NCBI RefSeq assembly: GCF_027853915.1
Contig: NZ_JAQGLA010000056.1
Span: forward strand, 1-48,781
Reading direction: 5' to 3'
Length of the DNA stretch: 48,781 bases
DNA from: Saccharopolyspora oryzae
GTDB lineage: Bacteria; Actinomycetota; Actinomycetes; Mycobacteriales; Pseudonocardiaceae
Within the stretch, counting starts at the first letter, position 1; every line of letters starts with the position of its first letter. This document shows, piece after piece, positions 33,634-41,584 of this stretch. Under the pieces are notes generated by a model. That model made no database searches. It was not told where the DNA came from and worked only from the letters and a program-made list of their open reading frames with translations. The position numbers and the translations under genes were made by a program.

Positions 33634-34473
33634 ATGCCAACCGCACCTCCGCCCACCGCAACCGGTTTGCGCGGCCGGGGCGAACTCGCCCGCATCCTGC
33701 TCGACTGGGAGCCCGCGCCGTGGGAGACCGTGGTCGACCACTACGCGGTGCACGGCGCACCCGGCGCCGACGTCGCAGTGTCCCCGGAGACCTTGCTGGT
33801 CAAGACCGTCTACCCGCACTTCGAGCACAGCGGACTCGGCGGCGCCGCGCAGCAGTGGACCTACCGAGTCGTGACGGTGGACGCCGCCGGTGCGCGCAGC
33901 GAACCGAGCCGGCCGGTCACGGTCACCAGCCGGGAATCGGTCAGCCGGTCCGGGATCCCGCTGGCCGTGGTGGGCGAGTTCGACGGCAAGGGCCTCGAGT
34001 TCGCCCTGTCCCCCGCCGGCTACGCCGACTACCCGGCCGCTTTCCCCAACGGCGTCGACTTCCGCGTCGGCGTCGACGACCCCCGCACCGGCTGGAGCTA
34101 TCTGCATCCGGGCCCGGCCGATGGCTGGGCCGGACGCCGGGACCACCGGTTCCGGCTGACCTTCGAGCTGACCGACCTGCCGACCAGCGGCGCGGACCTC
34201 GCGGTGTGGCTCATCGACAGCCACGCGCCCAAAGCGGGGTCGGCGGTCTTGAGCATCAACGGAACCCCGGTCGACCGCCTGCGGTTCGCCGGTGGTGCCA
34301 CCAAGGGATCCACGCAGGGCGACAGCACGGTGCCCGGCTCCCCGCTGAAGCCGTCCTACCTGGAAGTGCCCCTGCCCCAGGTGTTCCGCGTCGGCGAGAA
34401 CACCATCGAGCTGCACAAGGACGACGGCTCCTGGATCGCATACGACGCGATCGGAGTCTTCGCCAGGCGCTGA
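33634..34473 (+). CDS. Polysaccharide-lyase-associated (rhamnogalacturonan lyase domain III-like) protein
   Basis: The 279-residue protein has an N-terminal Fn3-like part (ILLDWEPAPWETVVDHYAVHG ... TYRVVTVDAAGARSEPSRPV) and a C-terminal beta-sandwich like domain III of family 4 polysaccharide lyases (HRFRLTFELTDLP, AVLSINGTPVDRLRF, and the late GENTIELHK-(D)-GSWIAYDAIGVF signature). The catalytic lyase barrel is missing, so it is probably a carbohydrate-binding accessory. No signal peptide is evident, which is odd beside a Tat-exported phosphatase. It starts 7 nt after phoD and is surely co-transcribed. Confidence 0.7.
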   Translation: MPTAPPPTATGLRGRGELARILLDWEPAPWETVVDHYAVHGAPGADVAVSPETLLVKTVYPHFEHSGLGGAAQQWTYRVVTVDAAGARSEPSRPVTVTSRESVSRSGIPLAVVGEFDGKGLEFALSPAGYADYPAAFPNGVDFRVGVDDPRTGWSYLHPGPADGWAGRRDHRFRLTFELTDLPTSGADLAVWLIDSHAPKAGSAVLSINGTPVDRLRFAGGATKGSTQGDSTVPGSPLKPSYLEVPLPQVFRVGENTIELHKDDGSWIAYDAIGVFARR

Positions 34474-34502
34474 GCACCACTTCCGTCGTGGCGGGATCGA
34501 CC

Positions 34503-35351
34503 CTACCTGGATGGGGTGACCGGGTCCGCCTCGCCGTCATCGAGGCTGAGATCGTTCGCCGCGACGTTCTCCTCCAGGTGGTCGAGCGACCCGGTCCCCG
34601 GAATCGCCAGCAGGGACGGCGAAATCGCGAGCAGCGAGGCGAGGTGCACCTGCACAGCGGTCGCGCCCAGGCGAGCTGCGATCGCGGACAGCCGTTCGGC
34701 GTCGAGCGGGCTGACACCACCGCCGAGCGGGAAGTACGGCACGTACGCGATGCCCGCGTCCTCGCATTCGGCGAGCAGGCCCACGTCATCCGCGTACCGG
34801 TTCTGCACCGCTGCGACGGGCGCGATCTCCTGGGCCTCGGCGAGCTGCGCGGCGTTGACGTTGCTGACGCCCAGGTGCCGGATCAGTCCTTGCTCGCGGA
34901 GTTCCGCCAGCACGGCGAAGCGTTCGGCGATCGACCCGCCGGCTGGCTCGGTCATCCCGTCAGCGCGCAGGTAGACCAGGTCGAGCCAGTCCAGGCCGAG
35001 GGAGCGCAGATCCGCCTCGACCAAGCTGCGCAGCTGATCGGGCCTCGCGTGGCCGCTCAGCACGCCGTCCGGGGTGGGCAGCGGGCCGACCTTCGACGCG
35101 ATCACCAGATCGTCGCGGTACGGGGAGAGCGCGCGGCGGATCAGCTCGTTGGCCTGCACCGCTCCCCTGCGGTAGAAGCCGGCCGTGTCGATGTGGTTCA
35201 CCCCCAGCTCCACCGCGCGCCGGAGCACCGCGATCCCGGTCCCGGGGTCTCGCGGCGGGCCGTCGACGGAGTCCGCGACCAGGCGCATCGCGCCGAAGCC
35301 GAGCCGGTTGATGGTCAGGTCGCCGCCGAGGGCGAAGGTCTTGATCGTCAT
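34503..35351 (-). CDS. Aldo/keto reductase-family oxidoreductase, atypical tetrad
   Basis: The 282-residue AKR barrel carries GFGAMRLV, HIDTAGFYRRGA (Asp and Tyr), VIASKVGP (Lys) and SNVNAAQLAEAQ. The usual catalytic His is replaced: the segment reads LVYLRADG. This Arg-containing form occurs in a sizeable actinobacterial AKR subgroup, so the protein need not be inactive, but its chemistry may differ. The ATG at 35351 is used; an ATG at 35360 is also possible. It diverges from a small regulator gene across 68 bp. Confidence 0.85.
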   Translation of the reverse strand: MTIKTFALGGDLTINRLGFGAMRLVADSVDGPPRDPGTGIAVLRRAVELGVNHIDTAGFYRRGAVQANELIRRALSPYRDDLVIASKVGPLPTPDGVLSGHARPDQLRSLVEADLRSLGLDWLDLVYLRADGMTEPAGGSIAERFAVLAELREQGLIRHLGVSNVNAAQLAEAQEIAPVAAVQNRYADDVGLLAECEDAGIAYVPYFPLGGGVSPLDAERLSAIAARLGATAVQVHLASLLAISPSLLAIPGTGSLDHLEENVAANDLSLDDGEADPVTPSR

Positions 35352-35419
35352 GCCGACCATGCTGTCGATCCGCCGCGTCACCACGCGAGCTCGTGGCAGC
35401 TTGCTGCCAGACTCGGGGG

Positions 35420-36079
35420 ATGCGGAACGAGCAGGTGTTCTCCGTCCGAGGGGACGCGGAGTTGATCGCGCGTGCCGGCCATCTCTTCGAGTCCGCGCGG
35501 ACCGAGTTCCTGTGCGCCGCCCGAGATCTCAAGACCTTCTCTCGGCCCCGGACCGGAGCGGCGGGCCAGATGCGTGCTGCGCACTCCCCGGACTTCGTCC
35601 CCCGCAAGCTGTTCAGCCCGGTCGCGCTCGCCGATGAACAGGCCCGCGCGCATCTGCGGCAGGTGCAGAGCCGGGGAGCGCTCGTCCGGATCAGCGGCTC
35701 CCGGCTGCCGCACGAGACCATCATCATCGACCGGCGGGTGATGATCCTCGCCGGAGCGGAGACCCCGACCGGGCGCGAGTACACCGTGACGACATCGCAG
35801 ATCCTGGTCGATGGCGTCCACTCGCTGTTCCAAGCCATCTGGGACACCGCCGTCGACCCGGACACCTATCTGCGGAGGAACATCCCCGATCTCGACGCCG
35901 ACGGCCGCGTGATCCTCAACGCCCTGGGTTCGGGGCTCACCGACGAAGCGGCGGCCAAGCAGACCGGCCTCTCGCTACGCACGTACCGGCGGCGCGTGGC
36001 CGACCTGATGGTCGAGCTCGAGGCCGATTCCCGCTTCCAAGCCGGACTGCGCGCGGGCGAGCTGGGACTGCCCCGCTGA
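35420..36079 (+). CDS. Helix-turn-helix regulator with PLD/TrmB-like sensor domain
   Basis: This 219-residue protein has an N-terminal domain (FLCAARDLKTFSRP ... GALVRISGSRLPHETIIIDRRVMILAG) resembling the TrmB/PLD-like ligand domain used by actinobacterial LuxR-type regulators. A C-terminal helix-turn-helix follows (ILNALGSGLTDEAAAKQTGLSLRTYRRRVADLMVELEA). The ATG at 35420 follows GGGGG. The divergent aldo/keto reductase is its most likely target. No ligand is predictable. Confidence 0.8.
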   Translation: MRNEQVFSVRGDAELIARAGHLFESARTEFLCAARDLKTFSRPRTGAAGQMRAAHSPDFVPRKLFSPVALADEQARAHLRQVQSRGALVRISGSRLPHETIIIDRRVMILAGAETPTGREYTVTTSQILVDGVHSLFQAIWDTAVDPDTYLRRNIPDLDADGRVILNALGSGLTDEAAAKQTGLSLRTYRRRVADLMVELEADSRFQAGLRAGELGLPR

Positions 36080-36144
36080 GGCGGGCCGGAGCACGTGTAG
36101 CGGATTCGGCCCCACCCCGCCGGATTCGAGGGCAGCATGGGGTC

Positions 36145-36948
36145 GTGCTAAAGAAGCTGATCAAGGCCAGTGGCTGGACCGCCATCGCGGTGGTCGCCAC
36201 GGTGCTGGTGGCAGTCGTCGTCGCTTCGTTCGGGGCATTGCCCGGTTACGTCCTCGACCACTCCTCGTCGGCGTCGTCGTTGCGCGGACTCGACCGGGTG
36301 AAGGCGGAGACCGACGTCCGGACAGCACTGCTCCAAGCGGTCGGCGGAGTGCTGCTGGTCATCGGCGCGGTCACAGCTTGGCGGCAGGTGCTCGTCGCGC
36401 GCGGTCAGCAGCAGGTGGCACGGCGTGTTGCCACCACGGATGCGTTCAGCAAAGCGGTGGAACAGCTCGGCAACACCGATTCCGCCGCGCTCCGGGTGGG
36501 CGGGATCTACGCGCTCGATCGGATCACCGACGACGACCCGGCAGAGCGGACGCGGGTCGCGGAGATCCTCTCGGCATTCATCCGCGAACGCGCGTCATCG
36601 ACACCGGTTTCCCCAGACGTGGCGGCTGCTCTGACCGTGCTCGCACGTCGGGAGTGGCCATGCGCCCTCGACCTGGCCGCAACCTGCATCGCCGGGGCTC
36701 GGCTCCCCCGAGCCGCTCTCGGCCGCGCTCAGCTCAGGGGCGCGGACCTCAAAGGCGCCGAGCTGTGCGGAGCAGTGCTGCGAACCTCCGATCTCACCGA
36801 TGCGGACCTCCGAAACGCGGACCTGTCCGGAGCCGACCTCCGAGCTGCGCAGCTATCCGGTGCGAAGTTCTCCGGCGCGATCGCGGACCGCGCCACCCGC
36901 TGGCCCGACGGCTTCGTCCCCGACGACAACGGGGTGCTAGTCCGCTGA
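36145..36948 (+). CDS. Membrane-anchored pentapeptide-repeat protein
   Basis: At 267 residues it has two N-terminal helices (WTAIAVVATVLVAVVVASFG and LLQAVGGVLLVIGAVTAW), a helical middle containing AVEQLGNTDSAALRVGGIYALDRI, and pentapeptide repeats from about residue 190 (A-x-L-x-x: RAQLRGADLKGAELCGAVL ... ADLRNADLSGADLRAAQLSGA). This architecture is common in actinobacteria without known function; the repeat forms a right-handed helix used for protein contacts. The start GTG is 6 nt after CAGCAT, probably leaderless. Its 3' end overlaps the convergent ATPase gene by 12 bp. Confidence 0.85.
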   Translation: MLKKLIKASGWTAIAVVATVLVAVVVASFGALPGYVLDHSSSASSLRGLDRVKAETDVRTALLQAVGGVLLVIGAVTAWRQVLVARGQQQVARRVATTDAFSKAVEQLGNTDSAALRVGGIYALDRITDDDPAERTRVAEILSAFIRERASSTPVSPDVAAALTVLARREWPCALDLAATCIAGARLPRAALGRAQLRGADLKGAELCGAVLRTSDLTDADLRNADLSGADLRAAQLSGAKFSGAIADRATRWPDGFVPDDNGVLVR

Positions 36949-39183
36949 GTCCTGCAGGCCCGCGAATCTCTCGGCCAGCTGGACGATCTGCACCGCTGCA
37001 TCGATCGCCTGCGGAAGGTTCACGCTGGTCCGCTCCTCGTACCTGATTTCGCCGTCCAGCAGCTTAGGAACCAGGAGGAAGCCGCACGCGTGATCGGGCA
37101 CCTCCAGGGGCGCCAGCTCGGCGGCCGCTGCTTCCAGCCACGACCTGGCTCGTTCCAGCTCGCCGAGCTGCACCAACGCGGTGGCCCCGTTGTAGCGGCT
37201 GAGCGCCCGCAGCTTCGGACCGCTGTCCTCTTGCAGGGCCTTCTCTGCCCAAGCCAGCGCATCGTCCGGTACGTCGCGGATCAGTGCGAGGTAGGACAGG
37301 TTGTTGGCGACCGTCCAGGACGGTTTGAATCTGAAGGCGGTGGTCAGGTGTTCTACCGCGCCTGCAACGTCTCCGGCGTTGTAGCACGGGAAGGACTCGT
37401 GGATGTGGCGGTTCGCCATCTTTCGCCTTGCCTTCTCCCCAGCGTTGGCGACCAACCAGTCCTGGACCTCCGCACGCTGCCGCAACTCCAACCGCAGCCG
37501 TTCTGAGTGCAGTTCACCTCCCAGCGCACGCACTCGCTCGCAGGCCGCGCGGAATATCGGAAGCGCGGCCAGCTCGATATCCGCCGCAGCCGTCGAGTAC
37601 ACCCACCGCACTGCTGTCGTTCCGGCGAAGCTGCACTTCACAGTGGTGATGTCCAGCGCCGCCGGGAACCCGCACCCCACGATCGCCTCGTAGAGGAATT
37701 CGATGTTCGCGGGCAGCTGCGCGTTCTCCTCCAACGCGCCCAGGGCGGCGAGGCCAGCGTCCACGTACTTCTGCGACATCCAGTAACAGCAGGTGGAAAG
37801 TTGCTCAGCAGGGAGATCGGCGATGGCGTCGTCGATCGCGCACACGAGCCGGCGGGTCAGCAGTGCCCGAAAGGCGGACCTGCTGACCAGCTGGGGATGC
37901 TGCAATGATCCGACCTTGTTGAGGGTCCACAGCCTGACGTAGATGTGGTCGAACTGGTCCCCTGACACCCGGACTTTGCCGTTGTCGATCTCGACGATCT
38001 GCTTCGCCACGAACCGGGCCCGGAAGTCGTCGAACTCCGCACGAGTCATCGATGGTTCGCCCGCGATGCAGTGGGCGAACCAGATCTCGTCGACGGTGCT
38101 GGTCTCCAGGGAGGAGCACAGCAGGTTGAGCGCTACCAACTCGTCCCGCGTCATCTTCCGGACCGCCGAGATCAGCGGGCGGTCCTGCACCTGGCCGCCT
38201 GCCTCCATGACCTCGCGCAGGCTGTCGAGCGTCCCCGGAGACAGCACCATTTTCTGCGTTTCCCCGGACTGCCAGCGGTGGAACATCACGTGGCAGAAGA
38301 GTTGGATCTCGTAGGGGTTTCCGTCGGTGAGCGACATCAGGTCGTGCACTATGCCGTGGAAGTCCTCGAAGCAATCATGCGGATCCAGCCCCAACGCCAC
38401 GAGCGGACGGGATACGCAGCTCAGCACGTCGGCGAACTCGAAGAACTGCTCAACCTTGACCGGTTCGAGCTGCCTCAGCAGCGGATCGAAGACCTCGTTG
38501 ATGCGCACCAGGAGGTCCGCAGTTCCTGCAAAGACGAAGACGTAGCCGCGCAGCTGCATTCCCAGCGTCCGCAAGGTGGACAGCACGTCCATCTGGTCGG
38601 CGACCAGTTGTGCCTCGTCCATCAGCAGCACGATCGGCCGCCCCACCTGTTCGGCCAGGTACTCGAGATCGGCTCGCAGTGCCAGCTCGGAGAGCCGCCC
38701 TCCGTCTGCTGCCTGCGCGAGGCTCTCCGGGAACTCCAGCGGCAATTCGTCCTGCACTGCACCATGCACGATTCGCCGCACCAGTCGGGGCGTGATCCTC
38801 CGGCCGTCCGGCGCGGTCAGCTCCACAACCGACCCGACCGCGTGGATCAGCACCTCGTAGGCCTTGGAGAAGAAGGTCACCGGATCCGCATCGGCAGGCA
38901 CCAGGTCCAACCGCGCCGTGACATGGCCGCGCTTTTCCGCCATTCTCTGCGTCATGTTCAGCAAGCTCGTCTTGCCTGCAGCGCGTCGCCCGTGCAATGC
39001 GATGTAGCCCGCCGGGCGTTCCGACCCCGCCTGGTCCAGCACGTACCCAATCCGCGAAAGCTCGGGCGTGCGTCCCGCGAACAGATCGCCGCTGCGCACT
39101 GGGTTGGCGTAGTCGAACGGGTTGCGCAACGCGGAGATGTCCAACAGTTCCTCCAGCCGTGACACCGCAGACCAAGAGGTCAC
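36937..39183 (-). CDS. AAA/STAND-type ATPase with C-terminal TPR-like region
   Basis: The 748-residue protein has an N-terminal NTPase. Walker A is GRRAAGKT (65-72), Walker B is IVLLMDE (184-190), and later come LTDGNPYEIQLFCHVMF and a winged-helix-like segment, in the manner of STAND/Orc-like ATPases. The C-terminal third is helical and TPR-like (AGDVAGAVEHLTTAFRFKP, ALAWAEKALQED, ELERARSWLEAAAAEL). Such sensor-ATPases act in signalling or phage defence, but no effector domain is visible here. Third-position GC looks lower than in neighbours, consistent with horizontal transfer. The GTG start at 39183 lacks a good ribosome site. It is convergent with the pentapeptide gene. Confidence 0.75.
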   Translation of the reverse strand: MTSWSAVSRLEELLDISALRNPFDYANPVRSGDLFAGRTPELSRIGYVLDQAGSERPAGYIALHGRRAAGKTSLLNMTQRMAEKRGHVTARLDLVPADADPVTFFSKAYEVLIHAVGSVVELTAPDGRRITPRLVRRIVHGAVQDELPLEFPESLAQAADGGRLSELALRADLEYLAEQVGRPIVLLMDEAQLVADQMDVLSTLRTLGMQLRGYVFVFAGTADLLVRINEVFDPLLRQLEPVKVEQFFEFADVLSCVSRPLVALGLDPHDCFEDFHGIVHDLMSLTDGNPYEIQLFCHVMFHRWQSGETQKMVLSPGTLDSLREVMEAGGQVQDRPLISAVRKMTRDELVALNLLCSSLETSTVDEIWFAHCIAGEPSMTRAEFDDFRARFVAKQIVEIDNGKVRVSGDQFDHIYVRLWTLNKVGSLQHPQLVSRSAFRALLTRRLVCAIDDAIADLPAEQLSTCCYWMSQKYVDAGLAALGALEENAQLPANIEFLYEAIVGCGFPAALDITTVKCSFAGTTAVRWVYSTAAADIELAALPIFRAACERVRALGGELHSERLRLELRQRAEVQDWLVANAGEKARRKMANRHIHESFPCYNAGDVAGAVEHLTTAFRFKPSWTVANNLSYLALIRDVPDDALAWAEKALQEDSGPKLRALSRYNGATALVQLGELERARSWLEAAAAELAPLEVPDHACGFLLVPKLLDGEIRYEERTSVNLPQAIDAAVQIVQLAERFAGLQDSAD

Positions 39184-39242
39184 GATAGTTCAGCCGCTGT
39201 CCGGAAGTGCCCGCGTTGAGCGAAGAAGCACGCAAAACGAAC

Positions 39243-39280
39243 GGCAGTCCGCCGCGGCTTCGCGACCGCGGCGGACTGCC
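39243..39280 (-). terminator. Rho-independent terminator of the MFS gene
   Basis: Perfect 15-bp arms (39243-39257 and 39266-39280) surround an 8-nt loop. On the minus strand a T-rich stretch (GTTCGTTTTG) follows. It lies just after the transporter stop codon. Confidence 0.9.
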
Positions 39281-39288
39281 GGTTCGGT

Positions 39289-40569
39289 TCACGCGATGGC
39301 TTCGCGCTGGTCCTCCTTCGAGCGCGCTCCGCTGCCGACCAGCGGGGTGATCAGCGCTGCGACCACCATCGACGAGGCCATCATGACGAAGGAAGCCGCC
39401 GTGGAACCGGTGGCGTCGTTGAGCCAGCCGACCAGGTAGGTGCCGACGAAGCCGCCGATCGAACCGGCCGTGTTGACGCAGCCCACGCCCGCTCCGGCGA
39501 AGTTGCGCGGCAGGATCTCCGCGACGTGCGCGAAGTACGGGCCGTAGGGCGCGTACATGGCACCGCCCGCGACCACCAGCAGCGCGAACGCCCACCAGAA
39601 GTGGTCCGGTCCGACCACGTAGGACAGCAGGAAGCCGATGCCGCCGAGCAACAGCCACGGCCAGATGTAGCCGACCCGGGAGCCGGAGCGGTCCGACATC
39701 CGCGAGTTGAGCACCATCAGCAGCGCCGCGACGCCGAACGGGATCGCCGACAGCAGGCCGCTGCGGCCGATGCCCTGGCCGGTGCCTGCCGCCACGATGC
39801 TCGGCAGCCAGAACACCAGGCCGTACACGCCGATGCTCCACAGCAGGTACTGGATCGACAGCAGCACGACCGGGCGGGAGCGGAACGCCGCCGCGAACGA
39901 GCTGGCCGGGGTGGCCTGGCGGCGTTCGGCGGCCAGCTCCGCGAGCAGCGCGTCCTTCTCCGGCTCGTTCAGCCACTTCGCCTCGGACGGGTGGTCGCTG
40001 ACCAGCGCCCGGAAGACGAAGGCCCAGACCACCGCGGGCAGGCCCTCGATGATGAACATCTCCCGCCAGCTGGTCATCTCGACCAGGTAGCCGGAGACGG
40101 CGTTCAACCACATCACCGTGATCGGGTTGCCCAGGATCAGGATGGCGTTCGCGCTGCCGCGCTCGCGCTTGGTGAACCAGCGGGCCAGGAACACCACCAT
40201 CGCGGGCAGCACGGCGGCTTCCACCGCGCCCAGCAGGAAGCGGACCAGGATCAGCAGCGCGGCGCTGTGCAGCAGGCCCTGCACCGCGGCCAGCAGACCC
40301 CACGCCAAGGTGCACCAGAAGATCAGCCCGCGAACGCTGCGCTTCTCGGCGTAGAGCGTGCCGGGGATCTGGAACAAGCAGTACCCGAGGAAGAAGGAAG
40401 CGCCGATCAGCGAGGACATCGAACCGCTGAGGGCCAGGTCCTCCTTCATCCCGCCGGCGACTCCGATCGAGAAGTTCGACCGGTCCAAATAGGCCAGCGA
40501 GTAGGTCACGAACGCGACCGGGAGCAAGCGCAACCAGCGCTGCCGCCCCGGATCGACGGGTGATGTCAA
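39289..40569 (-). CDS. MFS transporter, anion:cation symporter (ACS) family
   Basis: The 426-residue protein has 12 predicted helices. YLDRSNFSIG near the first helix, the loop LYAEKRSVRG and FLLGAVEAAVLPAMVVFLARWFTKRERGSANAI match the ACS group (phthalate, galactonate, glucarate and similar organic anions). TTG at 40569 is chosen as start because AAGGAG lies 6 nt upstream. The more distal GTG at 40596 has no such site and falls within a probable operator. It is divergent from an IclR regulator, the usual arrangement for an inducible organic-acid uptake system. Confidence 0.88.
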   Translation of the reverse strand: MTSPVDPGRQRWLRLLPVAFVTYSLAYLDRSNFSIGVAGGMKEDLALSGSMSSLIGASFFLGYCLFQIPGTLYAEKRSVRGLIFWCTLAWGLLAAVQGLLHSAALLILVRFLLGAVEAAVLPAMVVFLARWFTKRERGSANAILILGNPITVMWLNAVSGYLVEMTSWREMFIIEGLPAVVWAFVFRALVSDHPSEAKWLNEPEKDALLAELAAERRQATPASSFAAAFRSRPVVLLSIQYLLWSIGVYGLVFWLPSIVAAGTGQGIGRSGLLSAIPFGVAALLMVLNSRMSDRSGSRVGYIWPWLLLGGIGFLLSYVVGPDHFWWAFALLVVAGGAMYAPYGPYFAHVAEILPRNFAGAGVGCVNTAGSIGGFVGTYLVGWLNDATGSTAASFVMMASSMVVAALITPLVGSGARSKEDQREAIA

Positions 40570-40588
40570 GGCCGACTCCTTCGTCGCC

Positions 40589-40656
40589 TTTACCACGATG
40601 CGGTAAACCGTTCTTTATCGCGGGATAACATAGAGATCTTCCGGGGAAGCTGTCAA
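40589..40656 (-). promoter_or_regulatory. Promoter and candidate IclR operators of the MFS gene
   Basis: On the minus strand TTGACA (40651-40656), an 18-bp spacer and TATGTT (40627-40632) form a strong promoter. TTATC-GCGG-GATAA (40615-40628) overlaps the -10 edge, and TTTACC-N7-GGTAAA (40589-40607) lies just downstream, before the ribosome site. Either or both could be bound by the adjacent IclR protein. Confidence 0.75.
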
Positions 40657-40702
40657 CGCGACCGGTAACGTCTGCACGACCGATGCGGAAACGGAGGAAC
40701 GA

Positions 40703-41473
40703 GTGCCGGAACCGTCCAAGGCACCGCGCGACGACATGGTGCGCAAGGCGTTGCGCCTGCTGGTGCTGCTCGGCGAAGCGCCGCGCGGCACCACGCTTTC
40801 CGACCTGGCCCGCCAGGCCGGCTACCCGGTCAGCACCACGCACCGGCTGCTGAAGTCCATCGCCCAGGAGAACTTCGTCGCCCTCGACGAGGAGAAGCGG
40901 TGGAACCTCGGCCTTCGCCTGTTCGAGCTCGGCCAGCGGGTGCTGCACGCCCGCGGGTTCACCGAGGTCGCCACCCCCGTCCTGGAGCAGGTCACCCGGC
41001 AGACCGGCGAACCGACGCTGATGGCGGTGCTGGACGGCCACGACCTGCTCTACGTGCACTACGTCGAAGGCACCCAGCACGTCCAGATCACCGGCGAGCC
41101 CGGCCGGCGCGGACCGCTGCACTGCACGTCGATGGGCAAGTGCCTGCTGGCGTTCGCCCCGGAGCAGCAGCGGGAGCAGCTGCTGGCCGAGCTGGAGCTG
41201 CCGTCGCTCGGCCCCAAGTCGATCATCGACCGGGAGCAGCTGGCGCGCGAGATCGAGCAGGTCCGGCAGCAGGGTTACGCGACCGCCGACGAGGAGCACG
41301 AAGCCGGCATCCTCGCCATCGGCGTCCCCGTGCTCAACCCCGCCGGGGTCGCGGTCGCGACGCTGTCCACCGCCGCTCCCGCCTTCCGCAGCTCGCTGGA
41401 GGAACTGCACACCTACCTGGAACCGCTGCACCGCGCGGCGAAAGAGCTGGCCATCGGCCTCCCGCGCCGCTGA
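40703..41473 (+). CDS. IclR-family transcriptional regulator
   Basis: At 256 residues it has an N-terminal winged helix (VRKALRLLVLLGEAPRGTTLSDLARQAGYPVSTTHRLLKSI) and the IclR effector domain (LHCTSMGKCLLAF, GYATADEEHEAGILAIGVPVLN). The start is GTG 40703, preceded by GGAGG at 5 nt. Divergence from the ACS transporter, with palindromes in between, makes it the likely controller of that gene. The effector would be the transported acid or a catabolite. Confidence 0.93.
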   Translation: MPEPSKAPRDDMVRKALRLLVLLGEAPRGTTLSDLARQAGYPVSTTHRLLKSIAQENFVALDEEKRWNLGLRLFELGQRVLHARGFTEVATPVLEQVTRQTGEPTLMAVLDGHDLLYVHYVEGTQHVQITGEPGRRGPLHCTSMGKCLLAFAPEQQREQLLAELELPSLGPKSIIDREQLAREIEQVRQQGYATADEEHEAGILAIGVPVLNPAGVAVATLSTAAPAFRSSLEELHTYLEPLHRAAKELAIGLPRR

Positions 41474-41546
41474 CCGTCCGGTGTGGACCGGCGAGTTCGA
41501 GCCGAACAGTGGCCCCGAGCGGGTTCGGTGCGGTCGAATGTGATCT

Positions 41547-41573
41547 CCGCACCAACCGCACCAACCGCACCAA
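41547..41573. repeat. Three tandem copies of a 9-nt repeat before a ribosome site
   Basis: CCGCACCAA occurs three times in perfect tandem (41547, 41556, 41565), directly followed by GGAGG of the next gene. It lies within the presumed 5' leader. Copy number could vary by slippage. Confidence 0.85.
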
Positions 41574-41584
41574 GGAGGGCACAC

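Noticed and set aside
36145..39183. Named anti-phage system assignment for the ATPase pair
   Set aside because: No nuclease, protease, TIR or other effector domain is visible, so a specific system name would be unsupported.
38450..41584. A 1,044-codon minus-strand open frame
   Set aside because: It runs through the ATPase, transporter and IclR loci in a non-coding frame with low-complexity Arg/Gly composition; the true genes there have clear domains.
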